A stretch of 64,000 nucleotides of DNA, taken from contig NZ_DF820493.1 of assembly GCF_000691805.2 (NCBI RefSeq), positions 1-64,000 of the forward strand, given 5' to 3'. Positions 56,412 through 64,000 of the stretch are shown one piece after another. Source of the stretch: Weissella oryzae SG25. Its GTDB lineage: Bacteria; Bacillota; Bacilli; Lactobacillales; Lactobacillaceae. Numbering within the stretch: position 1 is the first letter of the stretch; the number at the start of each line of letters is the position of its first letter. The translations under genes were made by a program, and so were the position numbers. The notes beneath the pieces are model-generated. The model made no database searches. It was given only the letters and a program-made list of their open reading frames with translations, and was not told where the DNA came from.

Positions 56412-58001
56412 TTAATTCTCAAAATCCGTCCATAGGTAGCCCTTAACTTTTAAATTAGTGACCGGCTTAGCGGTAATTCTACCAGTTTCTTTTATATAAT
56501 CACGAATTAGACTTGGCATATCAGCAGTTGACTCAAATAAAATCTTATCAGCCTGAAACATTGGATATTCACCCGCACCAACACCACGATAATTACTAAC
56601 AGCCACTAAGTATTTAGCTGTTGGGTCAAAATTTTGACCCGCTACCCGATTAATTGTCACTCGATTGTGTTTTTGCTTAGCTAAATCAATTGTATAATCA
56701 ATGCCACTATAAATATCATAATTATAATGCTGAATTTTAGGTTCTAAGAAGTCTTGGCTAACTACAACCTTACCATCAGACCGCAAAGCAAAATATTCAG
56801 CTGAGCGTTCAAGGGCGGCCTTTAACTCTAGCCCCGTTAAACGTTCAACGACCACTGTATTTAAAAACAGATAGTTGGTTAGAATATCGCGATATGTCAC
56901 ACTACCACTTAAGCCTTGAATTTCATCACTGAAGATTGCGGTTCCAGCAATTTGAGTGTCATGATATGGACTATTCCTAAGCGCCCAGAGTTGCACTTGG
57001 TTAATAAATTCGACAAAGGGATGTGACTTAATACGCGCAAGAAAATGGTTTTTAATTGCAAACTTATCATCAACGATCCCCAGTGGCTGATCTAACCACT
57101 CATTCAAACCAGTTTGATATTTTTGATAATTAGTAAGTACAGCAACATCCTCGCTAAAACCGCTTGTCTTAATTAATTGTGCATGAGCAGCTGTTTTAAT
57201 TTTGTTATTAAAATCTAACTGAACTAAGCCCACATGACTAGCCCGATAGCCGGGTTGTGTAACTGCCACTTGATTAACGACCGTTGCAATTTCACGATGT
57301 TGATGCCCAGTTATCAATGCATCAATCCCAGCTATTTGTAATAGCTGATAACCTTGATTTTCACCAGTCAATGGCTCCTCAGCTAAACCACTTTGTAAAT
57401 TTTCGGCAAAGCCGCCATGGTAGGCAACGATAATTGCATCTACTTTTGGCCGTAGTTCATCAACTAATTTTTGAGCCACTTGCACGGGGTCCAAAAATGT
57501 TAAATCAGTAATATGCTCTGCTAACTCCCATTTAGGAACATATTTAGTTGTCAAACCAATAAAGGCAAACTTTAGACCTGCGCGTTCAACAATTTGATAT
57601 GGTCTACCAATAAAAGGTTGGCCCGTCTTTTGATCAATTACATTAGCATTTAATAAACGTGTTTCATTTTTATAAGCTGTTTCAAGGTAATCTCGACCAA
57701 AGTTAAATTCATGATTACCTAAGACCCGAAAATCTGCCTGCACATCATTAGCAAAATTCTGGAAAACTGGTACTTCTGCCGGCATCACTTGTTTTATATA
57801 AGTTGTAAAAGGCGATCCTTGGATAAAGTCGCCATTTTCAATTACAAATGATACTTCATTCGTTTTACTTCCCTGTTGGTATTCTTTAATTGCTTTTGCT
57901 GCCCGACTCAAACCAAAATCTTTAGCAACTACTGGCTTTCTAAAGTCATCTGCCCGAATATACCCATGTACATCGGACAAAGATATAATTGAAACTTTCA
58001 T
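56412..58001 (-). CDS. 5'-nucleotidase / 2',3'-cyclic phosphodiesterase family
   Basis: 529 aa from ATG 58001 (MKVSIISLSDVHGY). Metallophosphatase N-domain: SDVHGY, NGDFIQGSP, VLGNHEFNFG, AYHGG and ITGHQHRE give the two-metal ligands; the C-terminal nucleotidase domain starts about residue 320 with NYREV-like NYRGVGAGEYPMF. No signal peptide or wall anchor, so it should be cytoplasmic, unlike most of this family. Releases nucleosides from nucleotides. Promoter TAGACA-18-TAGAAT at 58042-58071. Confidence 0.88.
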   Translation of the reverse strand: MKVSIISLSDVHGYIRADDFRKPVVAKDFGLSRAAKAIKEYQQGSKTNEVSFVIENGDFIQGSPFTTYIKQVMPAEVPVFQNFANDVQADFRVLGNHEFNFGRDYLETAYKNETRLLNANVIDQKTGQPFIGRPYQIVERAGLKFAFIGLTTKYVPKWELAEHITDLTFLDPVQVAQKLVDELRPKVDAIIVAYHGGFAENLQSGLAEEPLTGENQGYQLLQIAGIDALITGHQHREIATVVNQVAVTQPGYRASHVGLVQLDFNNKIKTAAHAQLIKTSGFSEDVAVLTNYQKYQTGLNEWLDQPLGIVDDKFAIKNHFLARIKSHPFVEFINQVQLWALRNSPYHDTQIAGTAIFSDEIQGLSGSVTYRDILTNYLFLNTVVVERLTGLELKAALERSAEYFALRSDGKVVVSQDFLEPKIQHYNYDIYSGIDYTIDLAKQKHNRVTINRVAGQNFDPTAKYLVAVSNYRGVGAGEYPMFQADKILFESTADMPSLIRDYIKETGRITAKPVTNLKVKGYLWTDFEN

Positions 58002-58041
58002 AAGGTACCTACTCCTTTTAATAACCTTCTTCCATAATGTC

Positions 58042-58071
58042 ATTCTATCCTGACTAATTAACCTTTGTCTA
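58042..58071 (-). promoter_or_regulatory. Promoter of the 5'-nucleotidase gene
   Basis: Minus strand -35 TAGACA (58066-58071), 18-bp spacer, -10 TAGAAT (58042-58047); about 35-nt leader. Confidence 0.65.
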
Positions 58072-58508
58072 AAGTATTTTTCTCTAAATTTATCCGTATT
58101 TAAGCGGTATTTTCCCAACTATATATCACTTGAAAGTTATATTTATATCGTATGCCAAGCAAAGTTATAGAAATAATTCGATTAAAACAATAAGTTTGTT
58201 CAGTTTAGCTTAAAAGTTATTTTTGAAAAAATTTAACCATGCTAATATTCCGCGAATATTAATTTATTTAGTCAACTTTTAACCGTTTCATTCCAAGCCA
58301 TTACTTCTATTTCCCGTTATCGATACAACAACGTCTCTTGGGTAAAGAAATCTTTGACAGAAAATACTAGTTGTAATTCATACGTGAGCAGCATATGTAT
58401 ATTGCTTTTTAATCTTTACACCACAGATTTTCCCTAGTATTCTTATATAAACCTTAGCGCCATAACATTTGGCGCCTAACGACATTAAAGTATACAGGAG
58501 ATCATACT
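58072..58508. other. Divergent intergenic region between 5'-nucleotidase and codA
   Basis: About 440 bp of AT-rich sequence without a credible gene. Contains TTGACA (58354-58359) without a good -10 at the right spacing, and an imperfect hairpin TTAGCGCC/GGCGCcTAA (58454-58480) just before the codA SD. Nothing else stands out. Confidence 0.5.
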
Positions 58509-59744
58509 ATGTTATTTACAAATCTGGTCATTGAAAACAGCGCAGAATTAACCGACGTACGTTTTGAAAATGGTGTTTTTACTGCCATTGGTCAGCATCT
58601 AACACCAAAAACTGGTGAAGTTGTCCACGATTTAACCGGAAAGCTCATGCTACCACCTTTCGTTGACCCACATATGCACCTTGATTCAACCATGACAGCT
58701 GGCGATCCAGAATATAACGAATCTGGGACTTTATTTGACGGTATTCGGATCTGGTCAATTCGTAAGCAAAAGCTTTCGCATGCTGATGTAAAGGAGCGTG
58801 CCTTGAGCGCTCTCCGGCTACAAGCTGCTCACGGGATTCAGTTTGTCCGCTCACATGTCGATGTCACCGATTCTGACCTTGTTGCATTAAAAGCGCTAAT
58901 TGAGGTGCGTGAAGAGGTCAAAGATTGGATGGAGCTTCAACTAGTTGCCTTCCCACAAGAAGGGATTCTATCTTTTCCTGGGGGGAAGGAGCTTTTGATT
59001 CAGGCAGCCGAGCTCGGTGTTGATGCACTTGGTGCTATTCCACACTTTGAATTTACGCGCGAATACGCCGTTGAATCTATGAAATTTGTTTTTGAAGTTG
59101 CACAAAAATATGGTCTATTAATTGACGCGCATACTGATGAAATTGATGACGAGCAATCACGGTCACTAGAAACAATGGCCACGCTAGCTTTAGAAACTGG
59201 CTTAAGTAATAAGGTTACTGCATCACATACCACAGCAATGGGATCATATAATGATGCCTATGTTTATAAATTAATGCGCCTATTAAAGATGTCAAAAATT
59301 AATTTTATTGCTAATCCGCTTGTTAATATGTATTTGGGTGGTCGGTTTGACACATATCCTAAGCGTCGTGGTCTAACCCGGGTCAAAGAGCTTGATGCAG
59401 CTGGCATCAATGTTGCCTTTGGTGAAGATGATATTAAAGATCCTTGGTATCCCATGGGAAACGGAAATATGCTAGATGTCTTACATATGGGACTACACGC
59501 AACCCAAGTAATGGGCTTTAGTGAAATTATGAATTCATATCGTTTTATTAGTCATAATGGTGCCATCGCAATGCACATAGAAGACCACTATGGTATAGAG
59601 GTTGGTAAGCCCGCTAATTTCCTGATTTTTGATGCAGCTAATTTCTTTACCGTGCTTAATGAACGTGCCGAGCTCTTATACTCTGTGCATCAAGGTAATA
59701 TTCTGGTTGAAGGTCAGCCTAAGCAGACTCAACTATTTTTCTAA
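58509..59744 (+). CDS. codA: Cytosine deaminase
   Basis: 411 aa amidohydrolase, converts cytosine to uracil plus ammonia. Metal ligands: HMH in DPHMHLDSTMTAG (about 56-58), His in LIDAHTDEIDDEQ, His in ASHTTAMG, and Asp in GEDDIKDPWYPMGNGNML, which matches the CodA signature (E. coli has GHDDVFDPWYP). Full-length. AGGAG 8 bp before ATG. With the cytosine permease it forms a salvage pair, though transcribed away from it, and ends at a strong terminator. Confidence 0.94.
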   Translation: MLFTNLVIENSAELTDVRFENGVFTAIGQHLTPKTGEVVHDLTGKLMLPPFVDPHMHLDSTMTAGDPEYNESGTLFDGIRIWSIRKQKLSHADVKERALSALRLQAAHGIQFVRSHVDVTDSDLVALKALIEVREEVKDWMELQLVAFPQEGILSFPGGKELLIQAAELGVDALGAIPHFEFTREYAVESMKFVFEVAQKYGLLIDAHTDEIDDEQSRSLETMATLALETGLSNKVTASHTTAMGSYNDAYVYKLMRLLKMSKINFIANPLVNMYLGGRFDTYPKRRGLTRVKELDAAGINVAFGEDDIKDPWYPMGNGNMLDVLHMGLHATQVMGFSEIMNSYRFISHNGAIAMHIEDHYGIEVGKPANFLIFDAANFFTVLNERAELLYSVHQGNILVEGQPKQTQLFF

Positions 59745-59758
59745 AATTAGAACATAGC

Positions 59759-59794
59759 AAAAAGGCGAACACATAATTCATGTGTCCGCCTTTT
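59759..59794. terminator. Bidirectional terminator, codA and XRE gene
   Basis: AAAAGGCG-a-ACACAT, loop, ATGTGT-c-CGCCTTTT. Confidence 0.92.
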
Positions 59795-59807
59795 ATTCAT
59801 TATCAGT

Positions 59808-60095
59808 TTAATTTTTTGCTTCATCCTCAAAGGGAATCAAAGCCAATCTAAGATCGATTTCAACTGCATTAGCATACTTAACTAATGATTTTAAACTGGG
59901 GAGGCCTTTATTTAATGATTCAATCCGCGCAATTGTTGATTGCGGCACGTTTGCTCGCTTTGCAACCTCAGCTTGGGTCAAACCTAGGTCAATCCTTCTA
60001 ACCACTAATTCCGTCAAAGCATCAACAATCAACATCGTTTCGGGATTTGCATTTGATCGGTAATCAGCGGTTATTTCATTCCACGTTCGTGCCAT
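59808..60095 (-). CDS. XRE-family helix-turn-helix regulator
   Basis: 95 aa from ATG 60095. Helix-turn-helix at about 42-65: LTQAEVAKRANVPQSTIARIES; N-terminal leader MARTWNEITADYRSN and a C-terminal VEIDLRLALIPFED resemble HigA-type antitoxins. No HigB-like toxin frame adjoins; the preceding gene is trmH, 31 bp upstream. Could be an orphan antitoxin or a simple regulator. Confidence 0.85.
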   Translation of the reverse strand: MARTWNEITADYRSNANPETMLIVDALTELVVRRIDLGLTQAEVAKRANVPQSTIARIESLNKGLPSLKSLVKYANAVEIDLRLALIPFEDEAKN

Positions 60096-60126
60096 TTTCC
60101 CTACCTTACAGTAAAAGTGATAACTG

Positions 60127-60726
60127 TTAATTATAGCGGTGCTGTTTAGTGTAAAACGCCATGATGATTCCATGTGCGACTGATACATTTAGCGAACGGA
60201 CTGAACCAGACTGCGGTAAATAAATCATCCGATCTGCTGCTTTGATAATATCATCCGCTAGCCCTAGCTGCTCCTCACCAAAGACAAATGCTGATTTCTC
60301 CGGAAATTCAACATCAAAAACATTTTCAGGATTGTATTCTGGTATATTATCGACTGCAAAAATTGTGTATCCTTCGCCATGCAATTCATCAAAAACTGTT
60401 TGAAAATCCGTAATTACATGGTGCTCGATATGTTCATAGTGATGTGCACCAACAGCCCCACGGGTGTCATATTTTTTGACTCCCTCCTTACTATCAACCA
60501 CCGTTCGATTTTCAGAATTAAGGAATATCACCTTACGACCAGAAAAAGCGTTTGTATTTCGAATTGCCGTTCCCTTGTTAAAATCATGGGATAGATTTTG
60601 TAAAATTGTTACTAATTTACCACGACGCCCGTCCAAAGCGGCCCGAATCTCATCATTTTCAAAGGACTTAAATTCATCTGTTACATTACGATAGTCGTTA
60701 CTTCTTGATAGGTCAATATCAGCCAT
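60127..60726 (-). CDS. TrmH/SpoU-family RNA 2'-O-methyltransferase
   Basis: 199 aa SPOUT enzyme. Motif 1 GTAIRNTNAFSG with the catalytic Arg/Asn, motif 2 VFGEEQLGL and motif 3 LPQSGSVRSLNVSVAHGI form the SAM knot. Short N-terminal extension and no L7Ae-like domain, so closer to TrmH (Gm18) than RlmB. Target tRNA or rRNA base not determined. Followed by the XRE gene. Confidence 0.9.
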   Translation of the reverse strand: MADIDLSRSNDYRNVTDEFKSFENDEIRAALDGRRGKLVTILQNLSHDFNKGTAIRNTNAFSGRKVIFLNSENRTVVDSKEGVKKYDTRGAVGAHHYEHIEHHVITDFQTVFDELHGEGYTIFAVDNIPEYNPENVFDVEFPEKSAFVFGEEQLGLADDIIKAADRMIYLPQSGSVRSLNVSVAHGIIMAFYTKQHRYN

Positions 60727-60743
60727 TAATTATTCATCTCCTC

Positions 60744-61022
60744 TTATAGCGTAATAAACATCCAAAGCGCAATTATAACTGTTAATAACAGTTCAATCAC
60801 AATAATCCATTCATTTTTAGTTAACCGTTGCAGCTTTCCACCCGTTAGTTTAACCTTTGGTAAATCACGAGAGCTAATCAAAACTAGCAATGCGGTCATA
60901 ATTAAAATTAATTGTGCAAAGAAACCGTACCAACGCATCATGTCGGATGGCAAGTTAATGAATAAAATTAAATTTGCACAAGCAGCTAAGAATACACTGA
61001 AAGCAAAAACAGTTATCGGCAT
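60744..61022 (-). CDS. Small membrane protein, 92 aa
   Basis: Not recognised. Three hydrophobic helices (about 3-24, 29-50, 70-91) joined by short polar loops; basic loop KVKLTGGKLQRLTKNE between helices 2 and 3. No known motif. 17 bp before trmH, so they could share a message. Confidence 0.7.
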   Translation of the reverse strand: MPITVFAFSVFLAACANLILFINLPSDMMRWYGFFAQLILIMTALLVLISSRDLPKVKLTGGKLQRLTKNEWIIVIELLLTVIIALWMFITL

Positions 61023-61159
61023 TTTAGATCCTCACAAATCGCCAAAATACTAGTAAAACTCTAGCTGTAAGCATAGCGGAAAAAACGTTTAACTTCAAGT
61101 TAGAAAATAAGCTTTAAACCAACTAGCTTACTTTATCAATTTATTAAATGAGCGGAAAT
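61023..61159. other. AT-rich divergent spacer
   Basis: Part of the 339-bp gap up to the zinc-ribbon gene. Nothing beyond AT-rich sequence before the small RNA promoter at 61160. Confidence 0.5.
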
Positions 61160-61188
61160 TCCACATTTTAGCCAAAGTTAGGTATAAT
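61160..61188 (+). promoter_or_regulatory. Promoter of small RNA or zinc-ribbon leader
   Basis: -35 TCCACA (61160-61165, four of six), 17-bp spacer, -10 TATAAT (61183-61188). Confidence 0.65.
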
Positions 61189-61194
61189 AGAGTT

Positions 61195-61292
61195 ATTCAA
61201 AATACTGCGGGCTAGAGTAATTAGATAATTGTTAATTAAGACTAACGCGCTATTTGACCACCTATCATTACGCGCATGATAGGTGGTTTTTT
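61195..61292 (+). ncRNA. Terminated leader or small RNA, about 98 nt
   Basis: From the predicted start near 61195 to the T run of a strong terminator at 61258-61292; no SD-preceded frame inside. The 5' half contains GCGGGC and AACGCGC that may pair loosely. Either a stand-alone sRNA or an attenuation leader for the zinc-ribbon gene, which starts 70 bp after the terminator and has no promoter of its own that I can see. Confidence 0.5.
61258..61292 (+). terminator. Terminator before the zinc-ribbon gene
   Basis: CCACCTATCAT, loop TACGCGC, ATGATAGGTGG, T6. Confidence 0.93.
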
Positions 61293-61361
61293 ATGGTGTC
61301 TGCATCCTTGATTACTACGTGCAAAACTGTGAACCACGTTAAAAGCTATTAGGAGGTCATT

Positions 61362-61622
61362 ATGAATAAGTTTTGTCAAAGTTGCGCAATGCCACTATCA
61401 ACTACAAATCAAGGAACAGATGCAGACGGAACACTGAGCACTGTATATTGCAACCTTTGCTACCAAAAAGGCGCATTTACAAATCCGAATATCACTTTTA
61501 ATGAGATGGTTGCTCTCGGTAAAAAAGGAATTGATGAATCAGATTCAAACTTATTATCAAAGTTCTTCATGAAACTGTTTTATCCATCAATGCTGAAAAA
61601 AGCTGACCGGTTCAGCAAATAA
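61362..61622 (+). CDS. Putative zinc-ribbon protein
   Basis: 86 aa. Two Cys pairs: CQSC near residue 5 and CNLC near 31, forming a zinc ribbon of the PF12674 kind (MNKFCQSCAMPL, VYCNLCYQKGAF). The second half is helical and basic (FFMKLFYPSMLKKADRF). Function unknown; such proteins are common as small single genes in Firmicutes. AGGAGG at 6 bp. Confidence 0.85.
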   Translation: MNKFCQSCAMPLSTTNQGTDADGTLSTVYCNLCYQKGAFTNPNITFNEMVALGKKGIDESDSNLLSKFFMKLFYPSMLKKADRFSK

Positions 61623-61752
61623 GCAAATTGAGGTCTAATTTATTTAGACCTTTTTAATTGATACACCTTATAGTGCCATTTGAGTTGGCGGTTTTATTCA
61701 TGAAATCCGGTGATTTTGATTGATTGTCTAGCTATAAACGTTGATATAACAA

Positions 61753-61798
61753 CAAAAAAGGCTCTAGATGTTAATTTATCAACATCTAAAACCTTTGA
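61753..61798 (-). terminator. Terminator of ssrA
   Basis: Minus strand AAAGG-tt-TTAGATGTT, loop, AACATCTA-ga-GCCTTT followed by T6. Confidence 0.9.
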
Positions 61799-61801
61799 AA
61801 A

Positions 61802-62165
61802 TGGAGCCGAGGGGAGTTGAACCCCTGTCCTAACATCTCGTAACTAAAACATCTACGTTCGTAGTCTACCAATTTAAAATTCACTAGTTTGTACGCCGAT
61901 AAACAAGGCTATCGCACTAGCTAGTCTGCTTGTCCTCTTCAAAGTGTCTCCAGACAAAAGGCCACTTTGCGCAAATCGCAAAATTTTAGACCAAGATTAA
62001 AGGGCGATTACCTTTAACTTTGGCAACACTTGCTGGTTTTTAAGCAGCGAAAGCGTAAGTTTTGTTTGAATTTTTTGCAGTTATTCTGTCTGAGTGGATT
62101 ATAGGGCCACAACCCCTAAACGCAATTTTAGCACGAACAATGCCAGTCGATTCCGTAACGACCCC
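61802..62165 (-). ncRNA. ssrA: Transfer-messenger RNA
   Basis: About 364 nt. 5' end GGGGTCG pairs with 3' CGGCTCC through a tRNA-like acceptor stem that has the G3-U70 alanine identity pair; T-arm GGTTCAACTCC is clear. CCA is not encoded. The tag frame starts at GCA (62078) and reads A-K-N-S-N-K-T-Y-A-F-A-A then TAA (62040). Rescues stalled ribosomes with SmpB (18212). -10 TATACT lies upstream near 62187. Confidence 0.95.
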
Positions 62166-62266
62166 GTTAGTACCGTACTGAATAGTATAACTTATTTTTA
62201 ACAATCATGCGAACTTTCTCCACCAATGAAATTACAGACAATTTAGCTGACGTATTTTTAAATAGT

Positions 62267-62306
62267 AAAGGCTAGTTAGCGTAATTACTCCACTAACTAG
62301 CCTTTT
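62267..62306. terminator. Hairpin after the 167-aa membrane gene
   Basis: AAAGGCTAGTTAG and CTAACTAGCCTTT, 13 perfect pairs around 13 nt; T-runs short on minus, better on plus. Confidence 0.7.
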
Positions 62307-62333
62307 ATAATTCACTTATTTTAGTAATTACTA

Positions 62334-62837
62334 CTACTTAGCAGGTTCACTTTTGTGATTGAACTGCCGATTGTTCTCAATCAATTCTGGGTATTTATTG
62401 CTAGCGAGATGCCAAGTGACACCACGCTGAACAAATAAGGTTGCTCCCAAATAGATCAAAGCAGTAGTTCCGCTGCTAGTCCATAATCGATCAATTCCCA
62501 GATGTGCAGTAACCGTTAAAATCCACAAAACTAGGGTTATCCAGTTACCTTGGCGCATGATTAAACCATCATCATTAATCCAAAAATGAGTTGATAACGC
62601 TCTAAGAAAGCCAAAAACAATAACATTAACTAACGATAGTGCAAAAAACCAATAAAACCCCTGATTAAACGTCAAATGCTTCACTTGGAGAAATTCATAG
62701 ACCCCAATAATCATGATAATAATGAATGTTCGACTTTTAAAAGTTAAAATTTGGGCAGTTAACTGACGTCGTACCATCCATAATAGAAATAATAAACCCA
62801 AAAATAAATTAGCTAGGCTAACATTATTCAAATTCAT
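62334..62837 (-). CDS. Membrane protein, 167 aa, unknown
   Basis: Not recognised. Five or six helices (about 8-22, 36-50, 60-80, 97-115, 122-137) and a polar, basic C-terminus. The central HFWINDDGLIMRQGNW loop is the only polar conserved-looking element. Resembles the DUF1453/CcdC shape but I cannot confirm it. Single gene between ssrA and a broken YdhG-like gene. Confidence 0.7.
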   Translation of the reverse strand: MNLNNVSLANLFLGLLFLLWMVRRQLTAQILTFKSRTFIIIMIIGVYEFLQVKHLTFNQGFYWFFALSLVNVIVFGFLRALSTHFWINDDGLIMRQGNWITLVLWILTVTAHLGIDRLWTSSGTTALIYLGATLFVQRGVTWHLASNKYPELIENNRQFNHKSEPAK

Positions 62838-62966
62838 AAAAATTACTCTTCTCTAGGTAGATTTAAAAACTTCGTAATTATACACTCGTTTTACTACTAA
62901 CGAAAGTTCTTACTTAAATTGACTAATATCAGAATTTAGCAAGCTACCTAGCTGATACAACTTCCC

Positions 62967-63347
62967 TTAATGCTTTGGTCGCCAAAAAGACTGCATATCC
63001 TTTTTACCCTCAATTTGCCAATCAATCATCTTAGCCAAGAGTTGATAATCAACTTGTTCATCAGCACCAATCCGCATTAATTTCGGCGTCTGATGATACC
63101 CAGACTGGTCAATTTCATGGGCAAAATGATCAAACTCGTCTTCTAATGAAACCGTCAGCCAATTTTTCGCACAATCAAAACCAATAATAAAAACACCATG
63201 GTCAAGGAATTATGCCATTCGCCATTTAAAGGCATCTTCAAGTTGTGGATAGCTCTTATTAATCCAAGTAAATATTTCACTCAAATGTGCTTGATTTTTA
63301 GGATTTTCAATTGCAGCTAGCCAATCCATTATACGTTGGTCTTTCAT
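62967..63347 (-). pseudogene. YdhG/DUF1801-like gene broken by an in-frame stop
   Basis: A 127-codon frame from ATG 63347 to TAA 62967 with one premature TAA at codon 46 (63210-63212). Upstream: MKDQRIMDWLAAIENPKNQ and AFKWRMA; after the stop: FLDHGVFIIGFDCAKNWLTVSLE and SFWRPKH, in the same frame. These pieces fit the DUF1801 iron-chaperone-like family, whose usual text at the break is WxMPxFxDHG. A single base change (TAT or TAC to TAA) would explain it. SD not obvious. Confidence 0.8.
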
Positions 63348-63398
63348 TCTTCATCACTTTCTTTTATAAGCCAGTTCATAAGTGCCTGTATTATTTCG

Positions 63399-64000
63399 CT
63401 AGTCACGATTAAAGTGCATTATAAAATACGTTTTGTCATCATGACGTTCAATTGTAATTTCACCAGCATGTTGATTAACAATTGACTTAACCATTGCTAA
63501 CCCGATTCCATGTAGTCCACCTCGGCCTTTATAAAAACGCTCAAATAAATGTGGCAACTCAGTTGGATCAATTGCTGCACCATCATTGGCCACTGACAGC
63601 GTAATTTCTTTTTTTGTTTGCTGTAAAGTTACCTCAATTGTTGTATCAGCATATCTCAGAGCATTTGATAGAAGATTACTTAGAGCTCGATACATCGCTT
63701 TATAATTAATTGGCAGCTTAACTACACGATTAGGAACCTTGAAAGCCAATTTCAAAGCTCCCTTCTCTGCAATTGGTTGTTGTTCCATAACTGCATCTTT
63801 AACTAATTCACGTAAGTCAGTCATGACCATTTTTTGCTCATGGCTTAAATCAGCTAGTCGCGAACTTGCCAAAAGATCCTCGACTAATTCGCTCATGTGA
63901 TCAGTTTCGGTCATGATAACCTTCGCCGCCATTTTAGGCTCCATTACATCATAGGCAATACCTTCGGCGTAACTTTTAACTGCCATGAGTGGCGTGCGCA
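63399..64000 (-). CDS. Sensor histidine kinase, 3' part
   Basis: Runs off the right edge; 200 residues visible. Starts within the HisKA box (RTPLMAVKSYAEG; the phospho-His is just outside), then HATPase: N-box ALSNLLSNALRYAD, G1 VANDGAAI, F-box LFERFYKG, G2 GLHGIGLAMVKSI. The Met that begins the reading in view (63986) is internal, not a start. Its response regulator is presumably beyond the window. Confidence 0.9.
   Translation of the reverse strand, partial: RTPLMAVKSYAEGIAYDVMEPKMAAKVIMTETDHMSELVEDLLASSRLADLSHEQKMVMTDLRELVKDAVMEQQPIAEKGALKLAFKVPNRVVKLPINYKAMYRALSNLLSNALRYADTTIEVTLQQTKKEITLSVANDGAAIDPTELPHLFERFYKGRGGLHGIGLAMVKSIVNQHAGEITIERHDDKTYFIMHFNRD

Overview
The window is chromosomal DNA of a low-GC Gram-positive bacterium of the order Lactobacillales. 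The gene set points that way: HprK with ptsHI, cdaA-cdaR-glmM, the lafA/lafB/ltaS lipoteichoic acid genes, PotABCD, a LysM/Apf-type secreted protein and a tmRNA tag of the AKN...AA kind. Gene order and protein style suggest the Weissella/Leuconostoc side of Lactobacillaceae, but that genus-level placement is inference. Almost everything is housekeeping, most of it on the minus strand, with short spacers, good Shine-Dalgarno sites and strong hairpin terminators. I see no phage, transposon or CRISPR array.

Layout. 1-184: two tandem strong promoters firing leftwards out of the window, very like an rRNA operon start. 235-5717: glycolipid and lipoteichoic acid synthesis (lafA, lafB, a YbhN-type membrane protein, ltaS). 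5813-6124: a small unknown gene. 6220-13914: an eight-gene run, tsaE, GNAT, exonuclease, murB, Na+/H+ antiporter, cdaA, cdaR, glmM, which links cell-wall precursor supply to c-di-AMP. 14069-18037: pta, a LURP-one-like gene and a glutamine-type ABC transporter. 18212-21352: secG, rnr, smpB. 21508-24979: eno, tpiA, a pyruvyl-transferase-like protein. 25155-27171: ptsH-ptsI under a cre-like site. 27327-33356: a hidden 59-aa gene, fabH, trxB, galU, gpsA, hprK, a YvlD-like membrane protein and an orphan DinJ/RelB-type antitoxin. 33378-33974: a promoter-to-terminator unit for an unassigned structured RNA, plus a LexA-like box. 33975-36925: a DHA2 drug exporter, a universal stress protein and a lipid- or membrane-anchored cyclophilin.

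37050-40852: potABCD. 40979-44460: a small cre-associated gene and the str genes rpsL-rpsG-fusA. 44780-48267: a minimal GxGD prepilin-peptidase-like protein, then infC-rpmI-rplT with an attenuator leader, nusB, an Asp23-family gene and efp. 48437-53254: pgi, a two-component system and a LysM/Apf protein with a 24-bp tandem repeat. 53584-59744: a DUF2075 ATPase and a pyrimidine salvage group (PyrR-attenuated cytosine permease, 5'-nucleotidase, cytosine deaminase). 59808-64000: XRE regulator, TrmH methyltransferase, small membrane proteins, a zinc-ribbon gene behind a small terminated RNA, ssrA, a nonsense-broken YdhG-like gene and the 3' part of a histidine kinase.

The least ordinary items are the ~240-nt structured RNA at 33711-33950, the L20 protein with a C-terminal HeH/LEM-like domain, the AUA start of infC with its attenuator, the apparently leaderless tsaE message, the terminator sitting on the rnr ribosome-binding region, and the PyrR-type leader of the cytosine permease.
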